From an uncultured Lachnospiraceae bacterium (GTDB lineage: Bacteria > Bacillota > Clostridia > Lachnospirales > Lachnospiraceae): a stretch of 37,131 nt of DNA. Made by a program: the position numbers and the translations under genes. This document shows positions 35,948-37,131 of this stretch, in pieces; the first letter of the stretch is position 1; each line of letters begins with the position of its first letter. The stretch spans positions 1 through 37,131 of the forward strand of contig CAMPAR010000011.1 in assembly GCA_946632055.1 (NCBI GenBank). Reading direction: 5' to 3'. A model generated the notes under the pieces. That model did not search any database. It was not told the origin of the DNA and was given only the letters and a program-made list of their open reading frames with translations.

Positions 35948-35969
35948 ATAGAAAAAAACACCGGCTTTG
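35933..35969. terminator. Rho-independent terminator after the LCP gene
   Basis: Perfect AAAGCCGGTGT / ACACCGGCTTT stem with an A/T-rich loop, followed on the minus strand by TTTTATT. It lies 38 nt after the LCP stop. Confidence 0.88.
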
Positions 35970-36006
35970 CAGGAATTTTTGTTGATAATCACTTTACTGT
36001 GGTAAA

Positions 36007-37128
36007 TCACTGCGCTCCGTAAATCATCATCCTGAACTGCGCCGAGGTCGACGGGAAATCAATTCCAAGCACTTCCTGACCGTTCGGCGTCAGGGCATTC
36101 CACCAGAGCCCGTCATACGGGATTCTCGCACTGACAAGCTCATAGTTCAGCAGGAAAACGCTCCGAAGTACGAGAAGGGTCATGGAGAGATCCGAAATAT
36201 CCGTTGTGATGTTCTCCAGGGCCGTTTTTCCCGCATGCATAATTGCCGCCGGAGAAGAACGCTTCAGCTTCCGCGCCGCAGCCTCCAGGACCATCCGCTG
36301 ACGCGCCGTCCGCTGGAAATCCGTACCGATATAACGAATTCTCGAAAAGGCCAGCGCCTGCCGTCCGTTCAGCGTATAGGCGCCGCCGGCGGACAGGAAG
36401 CCGTCTTCCGCCGGAACTCCCATCAGCTGATTGATTTCCGACAGATAGGCGTTCACATAATGCACCTCTTCGTCCGTCACCTCGATATCGACGCCGCCGA
36501 TCGAATCGATAATATCCACGAAGGAATAAAAGTCCACCTTGACATACTGATCGATCCGGATGCCGAAATTCTGCTCAATCGTCTGCGCGAGAAGCCTTGC
36601 GCCGCCCATCTGGAACGCGTGATTGATGCGGTTCTGACCGATCCCGGGAATGTCCACATAGCTGTCCCTCAAAATCGAGGTCAGATAGATTTTACGCTGC
36701 AGCGGGCAGATGGAAACCACGATGATCACATCCGAACGGCTCTCGACGTTCGGATCGCGCGCGTCCGTGCCGATCAGGAGAATATTCTTCACGCCCTTCA
36801 GATTCTTTTCCGGCAGGTTGTAGGAAGCTTCCTCCGGAATCGCCTCATAGGGCTGGTAGTCCGTTTTCCCGACAAATAAATAAATCGCGGCAAAAAGCCC
36901 AGCAAAAAGGAGCGCCAGAACAAGAAGAATAACCAGAATCGCCCGCAGCGGGTGACGCTTTTTCTTCCCGGTTTTACCGTCTTTTCTGTTCTTCGCCTTC
37001 TGCTCTTTCCCGCCGGCGGCTTTTTTCCACTCCTCCTGCAGATTCTCGTTCTCAAACGCCTCTCTTTGTCCGCTGTTCTGATACGAACCCGGAAGAGGCA
37101 TTTCCGTCACGGCGTCTTCCGGGAGCAC
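36007..37128 (-). CDS. LytR-CpsA-Psr (LCP) family cell-wall protein
   Basis: Up to 373 aa. A basic cytoplasmic tail (KNRKDGKTGKKKRHPLR), one TM helix at about 61-87 (AILVILLVLALLFAGLFAAI), then an extracellular LCP domain: ILLIGTDARD, SDVIIVVSICP, LTSILRDSYVDIPG, GQNRINHAFQMGG, FSFVDIIDSIGGVDI-like and ALAFSRIRYIGTDFQRTARQ. These enzymes transfer undecaprenyl-linked glycopolymers to peptidoglycan, a step that releases carrier for UppP. The start is uncertain: GTG at 37128 directly follows an in-frame TAA at the window edge; the ATG at 37101 is the alternative. Confidence 0.9.
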   Translation of the reverse strand: MLPEDAVTEMPLPGSYQNSGQREAFENENLQEEWKKAAGGKEQKAKNRKDGKTGKKKRHPLRAILVILLVLALLFAGLFAAIYLFVGKTDYQPYEAIPEEASYNLPEKNLKGVKNILLIGTDARDPNVESRSDVIIVVSICPLQRKIYLTSILRDSYVDIPGIGQNRINHAFQMGGARLLAQTIEQNFGIRIDQYVKVDFYSFVDIIDSIGGVDIEVTDEEVHYVNAYLSEINQLMGVPAEDGFLSAGGAYTLNGRQALAFSRIRYIGTDFQRTARQRMVLEAAARKLKRSSPAAIMHAGKTALENITTDISDLSMTLLVLRSVFLLNYELVSARIPYDGLWWNALTPNGQEVLGIDFPSTSAQFRMMIYGAQ

Positions 37129-37131
37129 TTA

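Noticed and set aside
35732-36010. A 92-codon minus-strand ORF before the LeuA-like gene
   Set aside because: It crosses a terminator, a promoter and the palindromic element, lacks a good ribosome site, and its sequence is dictated by inverted repeats.

Overview
The window looks like chromosomal DNA from a moderately GC-rich (I judge mid-50s percent) clostridial Firmicute, most like the Lachnospiraceae. The support is indirect: two T-box riboswitches, a class B sortase, a LytR-CpsA-Psr protein, strong GGAGG-type ribosome binding sites, a 2-oxoacid:ferredoxin oxidoreductase and several MATE pumps. No rRNA, tRNA, CRISPR array or prophage is visible. Nearly all genes lie on the minus strand; only 10.1-10.5 kb and 11.7-14.3 kb run on the plus strand.

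Region 1 (1-9.9 kb) is housekeeping: the start of a secreted Ser/Glu-rich protein (cut by the window edge), uppP, a GH36 alpha-galactosidase, ung, an OmpR-type two-component system, typA, a YigZ/IMPACT protein and a class B sortase. Spacings suggest one long transcript from a promoter at 8887-8915 through yigZ, typA, the two-component system, ung and the galactosidase. Region 2 (10-14.4 kb) holds a YegP-like DUF1508 protein and a GntR/UTRA regulator divergent from an MBL-fold hydrolase and MATE operon. Broken gene remnants sit at both ends of that cluster.

Region 3 (14.4-28.1 kb) is the most interesting. A T-box (candidate Val specifier) precedes an operon encoding an XRE-HTH/cupin/acyl-CoA synthetase fusion, branched-chain aminotransferase, a P-loop ATPase, four subunits of a 2-oxoacid:ferredoxin oxidoreductase and a small HMA protein. 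A second T-box (candidate Ile specifier) precedes a paralogous fusion and a nucleoside phosphorylase. Together the genes can be read as a tRNA-charging-controlled route from branched-chain carboxylic acids to acyl-CoA, by reductive carboxylation to 2-oxoacid, and by transamination to Val/Ile/Leu (or the reverse). Between the two loci lie a sigma/anti-sigma pair whose extracytoplasmic part is a duplicated SH3-like module, and an EAL-domain remnant. GGGGACAGGTTCC-type palindromic repeats sit just upstream of both T-box promoters.

Region 4 (28.1-37.1 kb) has two tandem MATE pumps, a tyrosine phosphatase, and a two-gene operon with a 2-isopropylmalate-synthase-like protein that has lost its metal-site residues and a TIM-barrel/acyl-CoA synthetase fusion. 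That operon's roughly 250-nt leader contains an elaborate multi-helix element. An LCP cell-wall protein closes the window. The metabolic theme from 14.6 to 35.7 kb is CoA activation of carboxylic acids plus branched-chain amino acid metabolism.
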